Shown piece by piece: positions 14,590 to 22,821 of a stretch of 35,649 nt of DNA. Both the position numbers and the translations under genes were made by a program. A model generated the notes under the pieces. That model was not told the DNA's origin, made no database searches, and was given only the letters and a program-made list of their open reading frames with translations. Position 1 is the stretch's first letter. The number at the start of each line of letters is the position of its first letter. Source of the DNA: Paracoccus onchidii (lineage in GTDB: Bacteria; Pseudomonadota; Alphaproteobacteria; Rhodobacterales; Rhodobacteraceae); NCBI RefSeq assembly GCF_028294535.1, contig NZ_JAQBIE010000032.1, positions 1 through 35,649 of the forward strand. The letters are read 5' to 3'.

Positions 14590-15489
14590 ATGATGCGCAT
14601 GATTGCACTATCTGCCGGACTGACCCTTGCGCCAATGGCGGCAATCGCGGCACCTCAAAGTTATGAATCGCCACAGGCCGCGCTTGAGGCGCTGGTATCT
14701 GCGGCCGGTGCCGAGGGCGAACAGGATCTGCTGACGGTATTTGGCGCAGAGGCCGCCGAAACGATTTTTTCCGGCGACGAGATCGAAGATGCCGGCAACC
14801 GCCGCATGATCGAGAATATGGTCAATCAGGGCTATCGCTTTGTGCCCGAGGCCGAATTCGAACAGACGATTATTGAAATGGGCAACGATCACTGGCCCTT
14901 TCCAATCCCTCTGGTTCGGGATGAAAACGGCTGGAGCTTCGACGTCGAGGCCGGTCGTCAGGAAATGCTGGCGCGCCGCATCGGGTTGAATGAGCTGAAT
15001 ACCATGACGCTGATCGATGCTTATGGCGACATACAGGCCCAGTTCCGGCTGGTCGATCAGGATGGCGATGGTGTCATGGAATTCGCGCGGTCCCTGATCG
15101 CGACCGCCGAAGATCGCGATGGCCTGTATTGGCCGGGCGGCGACAGTCCCTTGGGCGAACATGCCGCGCGGGCATCCCTGGACGGGTTCAGCGAAGACGG
15201 CGAAGATCTGCCCTCAGAGCCTTTGGAAGGGTATCTGTTCCGCGTGCTGGATGGTCAGGGTGAAAACGCGCCAGGCGGCGCGATGAGCTATCTGGTCAAT
15301 GATAACATGGTCGCCGGGCATGCGATTCTTGCGGTTCCGGCGGTCTATGGCGATACCGGTATCCACAGTTTCATGATGGCGGAAAACGGGATCATCCTGC
15401 AGGCCGATCTGGGCGAGGATAGCCTGAACATCGCGGCGGAAATCACCAGCTATGATCCCGATGAAAGCTGGGTTCCCGCCTATTACTAG
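14590..15489 (+). CDS. DUF2950 family exported protein
   Basis: A 299-residue protein with a signal peptide (MMRMIALSAGLTLAPMAAIA) cleaved near AAPQSY. The family hallmarks are visible: the early YESPQAALEALVSAAGAEGE, the DGLYWPGG motif in the middle and GGAMSYLVNDNMVAGHAILA with AVPAVYGDTGIHSFMM near the end. DUF2950 proteins are periplasmic and of unknown function. The gene begins 18 bases after the DUF3300 stop, with AGGA before the ATG at 14590 (an upstream GTG in frame at 14572 abuts the DUF3300 stop). The two proteins probably act in the same envelope process. Several DxDGDG runs (VDQDGDGVMEF) could bind calcium. Confidence 0.85.
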   Translation: MMRMIALSAGLTLAPMAAIAAPQSYESPQAALEALVSAAGAEGEQDLLTVFGAEAAETIFSGDEIEDAGNRRMIENMVNQGYRFVPEAEFEQTIIEMGNDHWPFPIPLVRDENGWSFDVEAGRQEMLARRIGLNELNTMTLIDAYGDIQAQFRLVDQDGDGVMEFARSLIATAEDRDGLYWPGGDSPLGEHAARASLDGFSEDGEDLPSEPLEGYLFRVLDGQGENAPGGAMSYLVNDNMVAGHAILAVPAVYGDTGIHSFMMAENGIILQADLGEDSLNIAAEITSYDPDESWVPAYY

Positions 15490-15501
15490 CAGTGCGGGTG
15501 A

Positions 15502-16146
15502 TCAGCCGGCGCGCCCATAGTAATCGGCGCGCCGGGCCAGATCGATCAGTTCGACGACCGAAGCGACATTCAACTTTTCCAGAATGCGCGCCCGATGGTG
15601 ATCGACGGTGCGCGGGCTGATATCCAGATGCCTGCCGATCTCCTTGCTGGAAATCTCGCCCGGATTGGCAAGGATGTGATCGACGATCTCGCTTTCACGG
15701 GGTGTCAGGCGTTCGAACCGACCCTGCAATTCTATCTGGGCCTGCGCATTGGTCCGGTTCAGGGCAGCCACATCCAATGCGGCGCGAACGCGCTCCATCA
15801 GGTCGGACTGCTTGAACGGCTTTTCCAGAAAGTCCAGCGCACCACCTTTCATCGCCTGAACGGATTCAGGAATGCCGCCATGCCCGGTGATGAAAATCGT
15901 CGGCAGATTGTGACCGTTGCGATTCAGGTGATCTTGCAGTTCCAGCCCTGACATGCCGGGCATGCCATAATCCAGGATCAGGCAGCCGCCCGAAAAATGC
16001 GTTTCGTAATCGTCCAGGAAATCCCTGGCCGATCCGAACGTTTCCACCATATAGCCGCGCATGATCAAAGCCCGCGCCAAAGAGGTTCTGACAGCAGGGT
16101 CATCGTCAACGACGAAGACGGTAGAGCTTTTATCAATCTTGGACAT
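15502..16146 (-). CDS. FixJ-type response regulator
   Basis: A 214-residue response regulator. The receiver domain (about 8-125) has the acidic pocket D14-D-D16, phosphoacceptor D59 (CLILDYGMPG), T87 (ITGHGG) and K109 (LEKPF). A LuxR-type helix-turn-helix follows (about 148-208), with RLTPRESEIVDHI and KEIGRHLDISPRTVDHHRA. The GHGG and AMKGGALDFLEKPF wording is typical of the FixJ/TtrR group. It lies 101 bases downstream of a histidine kinase on the same strand, which is surely its partner. The target genes are not shown. The DUF2950 gene ends 12 bases away on the opposite strand. Confidence 0.92.
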   Translation of the reverse strand: MSKIDKSSTVFVVDDDPAVRTSLARALIMRGYMVETFGSARDFLDDYETHFSGGCLILDYGMPGMSGLELQDHLNRNGHNLPTIFITGHGGIPESVQAMKGGALDFLEKPFKQSDLMERVRAALDVAALNRTNAQAQIELQGRFERLTPRESEIVDHILANPGEISSKEIGRHLDISPRTVDHHRARILEKLNVASVVELIDLARRADYYGRAG

Positions 16147-16247
16147 GGCGGGGTGCCCATACAGGGAATTCAGGTCGAGCAGTAAAGTGCATATCGTGCA
16201 GTCAACAAGATGTCATTTAACGAAAAAGTGCATTGGCGGGTTCATGG

Positions 16248-18584
16248 TCAAGCCTTTGTAGTCAATGTTGCGCCACCGTCACCGATTGGAATGGTAAAGT
16301 GAAAGCGAGCGCCGTCACGATAGGAACGGTCCAGCCACATCGTGCCGCCATTCGCGTCGATCATCGAACGGCAAATGGACAGTCCCAGTCCCATGCCGGA
16401 TTTCTTGGTCGTTTCGAATTGGGCAAACAGGTTGATTTCGGTGCTGACCCCGGGGCCGGTATCCTCGATCTGAACCTCGACAAGCTTCCCGATCTGCATG
16501 GCTCTGACGGTGATCTTGCGATGGTGCGCATCGGCCTCGGAGATTGCCTCGATCGCGTTTCGCAGCAGGTTGACCAGAACTTGCGCAATCTGGATGCGGT
16601 TCGCGCGGACCTTGGGCAGGTCATCTGGCAGCTGCGACAGGATTGCGACATCGGCCTCGGTCGCTTCGGCCTGGACAAGACGGTTCGCCTGTTCAAGCAG
16701 TTCGGCAAGGTTGAATTCGGAGATGTGAATTTCATCCTTGCTGATAAAGCCCCTTAGCGCGCGAATGATTTCCCCGGCGCGCAGGGATTGTTCCTCGATC
16801 TCACCCAGGATTTCACGCAGCTCGGGTGCGCTGTTGCCAGCGTTGTCAACGATCAGCAGGCCGGAATCAGCATTCTGTGCGATCGCCGAAAGCGGTTGGT
16901 TCAGCTCATGCGCCAGACCGGCCGCCATTTGCCCCATCGTATTGCCGCGCGCCAGATGGGACAGGTCGCGGTTCAGCCGGGCGATTTCGTTTTCCTGTGC
17001 CTTGATCGCGGTGATATCGTCCAGTGTCACGACCGCATGCAGGGGATTGCCGTCCTGATCCCGGATAAGGATCGCGTTCACGGCAAGATGCAGGATCGAG
17101 CCATCCTTGCGTAGAACGCGGGTATCATGTTTGACCGAGAACGTGTCCTCTGACAATTCGGCCAGCGGGGTCATCGTCGTCTTGTCCTGCGGCGCGATCA
17201 GATCCTTGTAGCACATCGACAGAAGCTCATCGGCGTTGTAGCCGCTGATTTCGCAAAGTTTCGAGTTCACCTTGAGGAACCTACCCGACTGGGGCGAGAT
17301 CTGTGCCATCGCCCGTGAGGACAGATTGAAGGTCTGGCCGTATTCGCGTTCGGCTTTCTTGCGGGCCACGATCTGCTGGACAAGGGTTTCGTTGGCCTGC
17401 GACAGCTCTCGATAGGTGCGGGGCAGGGGTTCGGAAGGGTCGGCCTCGCCCTGCGAGACCAGCGCGGATCTGACCGCAAATGCCCGAACCGGCCGATAGA
17501 TGTATTTGGCCAGCCACAAGCCCGCCAGCCCCGTAATGATCGCGACAAGCGCCGCGATCCAGATATTGTCGGCGCGGTTGCGTTTGATCTCGCCGATGAA
17601 ATCATCCTGGGGTGCATAGACGGCAATGGTCCAAGGCATCTGTTCGCTGACGACGGGCAGGACATTGGCGATATAGTCATGCCCGTCATACCCAAACTGG
17701 TGGAACACCTCCTGTTTGACGGGGAAGCCGGTGCTTTTTGCCAGATCGGCAAAGGCCGCGCGTGCGATCGGATCATCAAAGGCCTCGATATTGACGAAGC
17801 GCAGCGTTCCTTCGCCGTCTCGCACCTTGATCAGCGACTGGTCGGGATGGGCGATGACATCGCCATTGCGGTTGATGATCAGTGCCCGCCCGTTCTGGCC
17901 GATATTCAGGCGTGACAGGAATTGCGAGATATTGCTGATCTCGATATCGACGCCGACCACACCCCTGATGCCCTTGGGTCCGTCGCGCACGGGTGCGGCA
18001 AGGGTGATGCCCGGTTCCTGCGAGGAAAAGAAGATGTACGGATCTGTCCAGATCGTTGTCAGCTTTTCCTTGGCGCGCGAATACCAGGGGCGATCGCGGG
18101 GATCGAATTTGTCCTCGGGATCCAGCCGATCCTCGACCCGGCTGAAATCGACGTCACGCCACACGAACTCGACCTTGCGCTGACCATCGGGAAAGGTGAT
18201 CAGCTTGGAACGATAGGGCGCTGGGCCGTCACTGCGCATGACATAGACGAATGTTCCGTCCTCACCGCCGAAATACAGGCCTGAAAACTGCGGTGTGATC
18301 TGCAATTGCTGAAACAGGAACAACTCCAGTTGCCGGGTGTCCTCGCTGGCAACGACCTTGTGCTGGGCCAGTCGTGCAGCCAGTTCCGCCGCGCCACGGG
18401 CGGGGTCCAGAAAGCCCTTGGAATGTTCTGCGGTATTTGTGCCGACATCGCTCAGCAAACTGCGCGCATGTTCAAGAAGTGCGCGTTCCGATGTGACATA
18501 TGATGAGAAAACCACCGCCAGAACGGCCAGGAACTGTAACCCGGCCAGGCCGAATGCCAACAGGGCGGAAAGCGATAATCTCAT
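16248..18584 (-). CDS. Membrane histidine kinase with Cache sensor and PAS domain
   Basis: A 778-residue kinase. Helix 1 (about 7-29) and helix 2 (about 341-361) flank a periplasmic double-Cache domain (about 35-335) with the marks DPRDRPWYSRAKEK and GVVGVDIEISNISQF, as in small-molecule sensors. A PAS domain (about 415-525) has the GYNADELL turn. The transmitter has H559 (AAGLAHELNQPLSAIAQNAD), N-box VNLLRNAIEAI, IEDTGPG (706-712) and GMGLGLS (730-736). The HELNQPL box is of the FixL/DctB kind. I chose the ATG at 18584 because the membrane helix begins there. It is co-directional with the FixJ-type regulator. The ligand is unknown; Cache sensors commonly bind carboxylates, amines or amino acids. 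Confidence 0.92.
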   Translation of the reverse strand: MRLSLSALLAFGLAGLQFLAVLAVVFSSYVTSERALLEHARSLLSDVGTNTAEHSKGFLDPARGAAELAARLAQHKVVASEDTRQLELFLFQQLQITPQFSGLYFGGEDGTFVYVMRSDGPAPYRSKLITFPDGQRKVEFVWRDVDFSRVEDRLDPEDKFDPRDRPWYSRAKEKLTTIWTDPYIFFSSQEPGITLAAPVRDGPKGIRGVVGVDIEISNISQFLSRLNIGQNGRALIINRNGDVIAHPDQSLIKVRDGEGTLRFVNIEAFDDPIARAAFADLAKSTGFPVKQEVFHQFGYDGHDYIANVLPVVSEQMPWTIAVYAPQDDFIGEIKRNRADNIWIAALVAIITGLAGLWLAKYIYRPVRAFAVRSALVSQGEADPSEPLPRTYRELSQANETLVQQIVARKKAEREYGQTFNLSSRAMAQISPQSGRFLKVNSKLCEISGYNADELLSMCYKDLIAPQDKTTMTPLAELSEDTFSVKHDTRVLRKDGSILHLAVNAILIRDQDGNPLHAVVTLDDITAIKAQENEIARLNRDLSHLARGNTMGQMAAGLAHELNQPLSAIAQNADSGLLIVDNAGNSAPELREILGEIEEQSLRAGEIIRALRGFISKDEIHISEFNLAELLEQANRLVQAEATEADVAILSQLPDDLPKVRANRIQIAQVLVNLLRNAIEAISEADAHHRKITVRAMQIGKLVEVQIEDTGPGVSTEINLFAQFETTKKSGMGLGLSICRSMIDANGGTMWLDRSYRDGARFHFTIPIGDGGATLTTKA

Positions 18585-18773
18585 GTTTGAACTGTCCAAC
18601 TCGTATCGACTGTAAGATGGCGTGAAACCCTGACCCGAAGCAAGGTGTGAACCCGCCAAGTCACGCAGCGACACCGCCCGGAAATGGCCGACCTCATTGC
18701 GATTGTGACAAAACCGCCGCATGTTGCGCCCGAGAATCAAATGGCAGCTACGGCGCCTTTGCAAACATGGTCA

Positions 18774-18793
18774 TGCCCGTCCGTATACGGGCA
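18774..18793. promoter_or_regulatory. GTATAC-centred palindrome, possible operator
   Basis: TGCCCGT (18774-18780) and ACGGGCA (18787-18793) are perfect inverted arms. Offset from their centre is the perfect 10-base palindrome CCGTATACGG (18781-18790). It lies 20 bases before the ATG of a 2-hydroxyacid dehydrogenase. Operators with a GTATAC core are used by several GntR-type regulators of lactate or glycolate oxidation. No such regulator is in the window, so this is a suggestion. Confidence 0.4.
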
Positions 18794-18812
18794 CAAGTCG
18801 GAGCGTCCCGCC

Positions 18813-20198
18813 ATGCAAGTGATCCAGAGCCTCAGAGAGATCGTCGGGCCGCGATATGTCCTGACTGATGAGGATTGCGCCCGCTGGGCAAGTGACTGGA
18901 CGGGCGGGTATCAGGGCCAGCCGATGGCTGTTCTGCGGCCGGGCGATCGTGATGAGGTCTCGGCGATCCTGCGGCTGGCCTCGCAGCATCGGTTGCCGGT
19001 CGTGCCGGTGTCGGGCAATACCGGGTTGGTCGGTGGGGCGCTGGCAGCCGAGTCGCTCGTTCTTTCGCTGGACCGCATGAACCGGATTCGCTCGATCAGC
19101 CCCGATGCGCGGGTTGCCATTGTCGAGGCCGGCGTCGTGGTGGCGGCACTGGATGACGCCGCGGGCGCGCATGGGCTGACCTTCCCCCTGGCATTCGGGG
19201 CCGCGGGTTCAGCCATGATCGGCGGCGTTCTGTCGACCAATGCGGGCGGGGCCAATGTGCTGCATTATGGCAATACGCGTGATCTGTGCCTGGGCCTCGA
19301 AGTGGTGCTGGCCGATGGGCGCGTGCTTGATCTGATGTCGGCGCTGCACAAAAACAATTCCGGGTTCGACCTGCGCAACCTGATGATCGGCGCCGAAGGC
19401 CAGCTTGGTATCATCACCGCGGCGGTGCTGAAGCTGCATCCCCGCCCGACCCAACATGCGACCGCGATGGTCGCGATGCCTGCGCTGGACGACGCGCCCG
19501 ATCTGCTGAATGCGCTGCAAGATGCATCAGGCGGTGCGGTCGTTGCCTATGAATTCATGCCGCGAAGCTTTGTCGAAGGGCATCTGGCGCTGATCCCGAA
19601 TGCGCGTGAACCCTTTGAGGCGGCGCATCCGGTGAACCTGCTGGTCGAACTGGCCGCAACCCGGACCGGGCCCTTGACCGAGGTTCTGGAACAGGTGCTT
19701 GCCGCATGGCTTGAGGCCGGCAAGATCGTGGATGCCGTCCTTGCCCAGAACGAAACACAGCGCCGCGAGATGTGGGCAAGGCGAGAGGCCGCCGCCGAGA
19801 TTGCGTTTCACCGCAAGCCCTTCATCGACACGGACATTGCCGTGCCGTTGAACCGTGTCGCCGACTATTTACGTGAAATCGAACCGCGGTTGCGCGACCT
19901 TGATCCCGATTGCGCCATGTTGTCGGTGGCGCATCTGGGCGATGGCAATATCCATTATACCTGTTTTCCAAGCCGCGATGATGCGGGGCTGAAATCGGCC
20001 ATGCGCGACCAGATCGACCGGTTGGCGATCGAGATGGGGGGCACATTTTCGGCCGAACACGGGGTCGGGCGTTCAAAACTGGCGCCGATGGCCCGGTTCA
20101 AGGACCCGGTGGCGCTGGATGTGATGCGATCGTTGAAATCCACCCTGGACCCGTTGGGTATCCTGAATCCGGGCAAGACGCTTCCTGCCCCTGATTGA
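18813..20198 (+). CDS. FAD-linked 2-hydroxyacid dehydrogenase (GlcD / D-2-hydroxyglutarate dehydrogenase type)
   Basis: A 461-residue flavoenzyme of the VAO family. The FAD domain (about 35-215) has LPVVPVSGNTGLVGGA and IGGVLSTNAGGANVLHYGNT. The C-terminal cap (about 220-460) has VAHLGDGNIHYTCFP, which holds the metal-binding histidines, and FSAEHGVGRSKL near the end. The family oxidises D-2-hydroxyacids such as D-lactate, glycolate or D-2-hydroxyglutarate to keto acids, passing electrons to cytochrome c, ETF or quinone. The substrate cannot be told from sequence alone. The ATG at 18813 is preferred because the family N-terminus begins at MQVIQSLREIVGPRYV and GGAG lies at 18801. It is monocistronic, divergent from the histidine kinase. 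Confidence 0.85.
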   Translation: MQVIQSLREIVGPRYVLTDEDCARWASDWTGGYQGQPMAVLRPGDRDEVSAILRLASQHRLPVVPVSGNTGLVGGALAAESLVLSLDRMNRIRSISPDARVAIVEAGVVVAALDDAAGAHGLTFPLAFGAAGSAMIGGVLSTNAGGANVLHYGNTRDLCLGLEVVLADGRVLDLMSALHKNNSGFDLRNLMIGAEGQLGIITAAVLKLHPRPTQHATAMVAMPALDDAPDLLNALQDASGGAVVAYEFMPRSFVEGHLALIPNAREPFEAAHPVNLLVELAATRTGPLTEVLEQVLAAWLEAGKIVDAVLAQNETQRREMWARREAAAEIAFHRKPFIDTDIAVPLNRVADYLREIEPRLRDLDPDCAMLSVAHLGDGNIHYTCFPSRDDAGLKSAMRDQIDRLAIEMGGTFSAEHGVGRSKLAPMARFKDPVALDVMRSLKSTLDPLGILNPGKTLPAPD

Positions 20199-20218
20199 TC
20201 CCGGGGGCGCGGATCGGT

Positions 20219-20662
20219 TCAGATACTGGACAGCAGAATGCTGGTTTCGCTGTTCAGCACCCCGTCGACCATGCGCACATCGCGCAACACGCGGTCAAAC
20301 TGTGCCAGATCATCGACAATGATCTCGGCGACCAGATCCCATTTCCCGCTGGTCGTATGCATCACCGCCAGTTCGGGAAGCCCGCGCAGTTTGCGGATCA
20401 CGTGGGATGTGTTGCGCCCGACCACCTCGATCATCATGACCGCCCGGATGCGGCTGCTGTCATAATCTTCGCGCACGCGCGCCGTGAAACCCAGCAATGC
20501 ACCCGAAGCCAGCAGGCGATCCAGCCGCGTCTGCACGGTGCCGCGCGAAACCCCCATGATCTCCGCCAGTTTTGAAACCGGGGCACGCCCGTCCTTGCGC
20601 AACAGGCTGATCAACAGCCGGTCATGATCGTCAAAGACAGGTTTGCTGCTGTTCCGAGACAT
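20219..20662 (-). CDS. Lrp/AsnC-family transcriptional regulator
   Basis: A 147-residue regulator. The N-terminal helix-turn-helix reads FDDHDRLLISLLRKDGRAPV then SKLAEIMGVSRGTVQTRLDRL. The C-terminal RAM/AsnC ligand domain has VMMIEVVGRNTSHVIRKLRG and MHTTSGKWDLVAEIIVDDLA. I chose the ATG at 20662 (MSRNSS) rather than 20698 because the family length then fits. It is divergent from the ornithine cyclodeaminase-citrulline hydrolase operon across 134 bases. Such regulators typically sense the amino acid of the neighbouring pathway, so ornithine, citrulline, arginine or proline is a likely ligand. This is inference from arrangement. Confidence 0.88.
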   Translation of the reverse strand: MSRNSSKPVFDDHDRLLISLLRKDGRAPVSKLAEIMGVSRGTVQTRLDRLLASGALLGFTARVREDYDSSRIRAVMMIEVVGRNTSHVIRKLRGLPELAVMHTTSGKWDLVAEIIVDDLAQFDRVLRDVRMVDGVLNSETSILLSSI

Positions 20663-20723
20663 GATCCGCCATGCATTTGTTGGGGTTGCTGCCTGCAATT
20701 TGTATCATCTAATGCCATATATC

Positions 20724-20756
20724 CAGCAAATTTGATATTTATTGTGCAATTTGCTG
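20724..20756. promoter_or_regulatory. Inverted repeat between the Lrp/AsnC gene and ocd, probable operator
   Basis: CAGCAAATT (20724-20732) and AATTTGCTG (20748-20756) are perfect 9-base inverted arms, 15 bases apart. A further half-site CTGCAATTTG is at 20693-20702. Lrp-type regulators bind several spaced, AT-centred half-sites as octamers wrapping DNA, and this is the only AT-rich stretch in the divergent region, so these are good candidates. Confidence 0.55.
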
Positions 20757-20796
20757 CGCCGATAATCTTGCCAAACGGATAACCAAGAGGTGTGTC

Positions 20797-21855
20797 ATGG
20801 CTGCTGCCCCATCTGAACTGGCCTATGTGCCCTTTGTTAGCGTCGAGAACATGATGCGGCTGGTGCATCGCATCGGTATCGAGACCATGCTGACGGGCAT
20901 CGCGGATTATATCGAGGAAGATTTCCGGCGCTGGGAATCCTTTGACAAGACACCCCGTGTTGCCTCGCATTCCGCCGAGGGCGTGATCGAGCTGATGCCG
21001 ACATCCGATGGCGATGTGTATGGCTTCAAATATGTCAACGGTCATCCAAAGAACACGAAATCCGGATTGCAGACGGTCACGGCGTTCGGATTGCTGGCCA
21101 ATGTGCATACCGGATACCCGGTGCTTTTGTCCGAGATGACCCTGTTGACGGCGTTGCGGACTGCCGCGACATCGGCATTGGTGGCGCGCTACCTGGCGCC
21201 CCGAGGGTCGGATACGATGGCGATGATCGGAAATGGTGCGCAGTCGGAATTTCAGGCCCTTGCCATGCGCGCATTATGTGGCGTGACGCGGCTGCGTCTC
21301 TATGACATCGACCGCAAGGCGACCGACAAACTGGTTGCAAACCTGTCAGGCCTTGGCTTTGATCTGACGGCCTGTTCCAGCGCGGAAGACGCGATCGAGG
21401 GCGCTCAGATCATCACGACATGCACGGCCGACAAGCAATATGCCACGATCCTGACGGACAATATGGTTGGCGCGGGAATCCACATCAACGCCATTGGTGG
21501 CGATTGTCCGGGCAAGACCGAGCTGCACCGCGACATCCTGCTGCGTTCGGATGTGTTTGTCGAATACCCGCCACAGACCCGCATCGAAGGTGAGATCCAG
21601 CAGATGCCAGAGGATTTCCCGGTCACCGAAATGTGGCAGGTGATAACCGGTGCGGCCAAGGGGCGGCGCGATGCGCGCCAGGTTACGCTGTTTGACGGCG
21701 TGGGCTTCGCGACCGAGGATTTTTCGGCCCTGCGTTTCGTGCGCGACAAGCTGGAATCGACCGGGTTGTGCCAGCAGCTTGATCTGCTGGCTGATCCCGA
21801 TGATCCACGCGACCTGTTTGGCATGTTGCAGCGCGCCAAGGGTAACACCGCATGA
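20797..21855 (+). CDS. ocd: Ornithine cyclodeaminase
   Basis: A 352-residue enzyme of the ornithine cyclodeaminase/mu-crystallin family, converting L-ornithine to L-proline plus ammonia with bound NAD. Visible hallmarks are VNGHPKNTKSGLQTVTAFG, LLSEMTLLTALRTAATSALV, the Rossmann loop MIGNGAQSEFQALAM (about 144-158) and the catalytic region INAIGGDCPGKTELHRDILL, in which Asp of GGDCPGKTEL is the catalytic acid. The sequence is of the true ornithine type rather than the alanine dehydrogenase-like branch. It overlaps the following ctlX gene by four bases (ATGA). The upstream Lrp/AsnC regulator probably controls it. With CtlX it completes a route from citrulline to proline. Confidence 0.9.
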   Translation: MAAAPSELAYVPFVSVENMMRLVHRIGIETMLTGIADYIEEDFRRWESFDKTPRVASHSAEGVIELMPTSDGDVYGFKYVNGHPKNTKSGLQTVTAFGLLANVHTGYPVLLSEMTLLTALRTAATSALVARYLAPRGSDTMAMIGNGAQSEFQALAMRALCGVTRLRLYDIDRKATDKLVANLSGLGFDLTACSSAEDAIEGAQIITTCTADKQYATILTDNMVGAGIHINAIGGDCPGKTELHRDILLRSDVFVEYPPQTRIEGEIQQMPEDFPVTEMWQVITGAAKGRRDARQVTLFDGVGFATEDFSALRFVRDKLESTGLCQQLDLLADPDDPRDLFGMLQRAKGNTA

Positions 21856-22772
21856 GCCGCCCATCTGTTCAGGCACCTTCGGCTGTCATCATGGTTCGGC
21901 CGCATCATTTCACGGTCAACACCCAGACGGCGGCGGATAACAGCTTTCAGAAGATGCAATCCGCCGGCGGTGATCTGGCAGGCCGCGCCTATCGCGAACA
22001 CAGCGCCGCCGTCCAGCGCCTGCAAGAGGCGGGTGTGACGGTCCATGTCTTTGAGGGCACTGACCCCGAAACGCCGGATTGCGTGTTTCCCAACAACTGG
22101 TTTTCGACCCATGCCGGCGGGCATGTCGCGATCTTTCCGATGAAGGCCCCGAATCGGCGCCTGGAACGCCGTCAGGATGTGATCGAAATGCTCAAGACTC
22201 GGTACCGGGTGCAGGATGTCATCGATTATTCTGGGTTGGAACCGGATGGTCTGTTCCTCGAGGGGACAGGGGCGATGGTTCTGGATCATATCGACCGGGT
22301 GGCTTATGCCGCCCAATCGGATCGTACCAACCCCGTCGCGCTGGAACGGTTCTGCACACATTTCAACTTTGAGCCGATGGTTTTTCCGGCAGCCGACAGC
22401 GCGGGCGCGCCCGTTTATCACACCAATGTCCTGATGTGTGTCGGCACGGATTTCGTCATGATCGGCGATGCGATGATCACCGATACATCGCGCCGGGCCG
22501 AGATCCTGTCGCGGTTGCGTCAATCAGGTCGAGAGATCGTTTCCCTGACCGAAGACCAGATCGCGCGCTTTGCCGGCAATGCGATTGAATTGCAGGGGCG
22601 CGACGGGCCGGTTCTGGCGCTGTCGCAGACGGCATTTGACGCGCTGCGCGAGGCTCAGATCGAACAGCTGCGCAGCAGCGCGACCTTGTTGCCGCTGGAT
22701 ATTCCGACGATCGAGATGGCGGGCGGTTCGGTGCGTTGCACCATTGCCGGGATCCACCTGTCCGCCCGGTGA
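21852..22772 (+). CDS. ctlX: CtlX-type citrulline hydrolase (amidinotransferase fold)
   Basis: A 306-residue member of the guanidino-modifying enzyme superfamily. Marks of the CtlX group are VIMVRPHHFTVNTQTAADNS near the start, DCVFPNNWFSTHAGGHVAIF, FLEGTGAMVLDH with the acidic pair and the catalytic histidine in VYHTNVLMCVG. The nucleophile is Cys296 in AGGSVRCTIAGIH. CtlX is known to hydrolyse citrulline to ornithine, carbon dioxide and ammonia. Relatives include arginine dihydrolases such as AgrE, so arginine is an alternative substrate. It is co-transcribed with ornithine cyclodeaminase, which would use its product. The stop codon lies inside the loop of a 12-bp hairpin. Confidence 0.82.
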   Translation: MSRPSVQAPSAVIMVRPHHFTVNTQTAADNSFQKMQSAGGDLAGRAYREHSAAVQRLQEAGVTVHVFEGTDPETPDCVFPNNWFSTHAGGHVAIFPMKAPNRRLERRQDVIEMLKTRYRVQDVIDYSGLEPDGLFLEGTGAMVLDHIDRVAYAAQSDRTNPVALERFCTHFNFEPMVFPAADSAGAPVYHTNVLMCVGTDFVMIGDAMITDTSRRAEILSRLRQSGREIVSLTEDQIARFAGNAIELQGRDGPVLALSQTAFDALREAQIEQLRSSATLLPLDIPTIEMAGGSVRCTIAGIHLSAR

Positions 22773-22784
22773 CGGGCGGACAGG
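22757..22784. terminator. 12-bp hairpin between convergent ctlX and maeB
   Basis: CCTGTCCGCCCG (22757-22768) and CGGGCGGACAGG (22773-22784) pair perfectly around the four-base loop GTGA, which contains the ctlX stop codon TGA. No T-run follows on either strand. As a very stable GC stem between the 3' ends of convergent genes, it could end transcription in both directions or protect the ctlX message end. Confidence 0.55.
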
Positions 22785-22821
22785 CGGGGCCTTGCGGGCA
22801 GGAGGGCCTTGTGGGGATGGG

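Noticed and set aside
21405..22523. Minus-strand frame of 372 codons opposite ocd and ctlX
   Set aside because: It spans the overlap of two coupled plus-strand genes and has no family resemblance.
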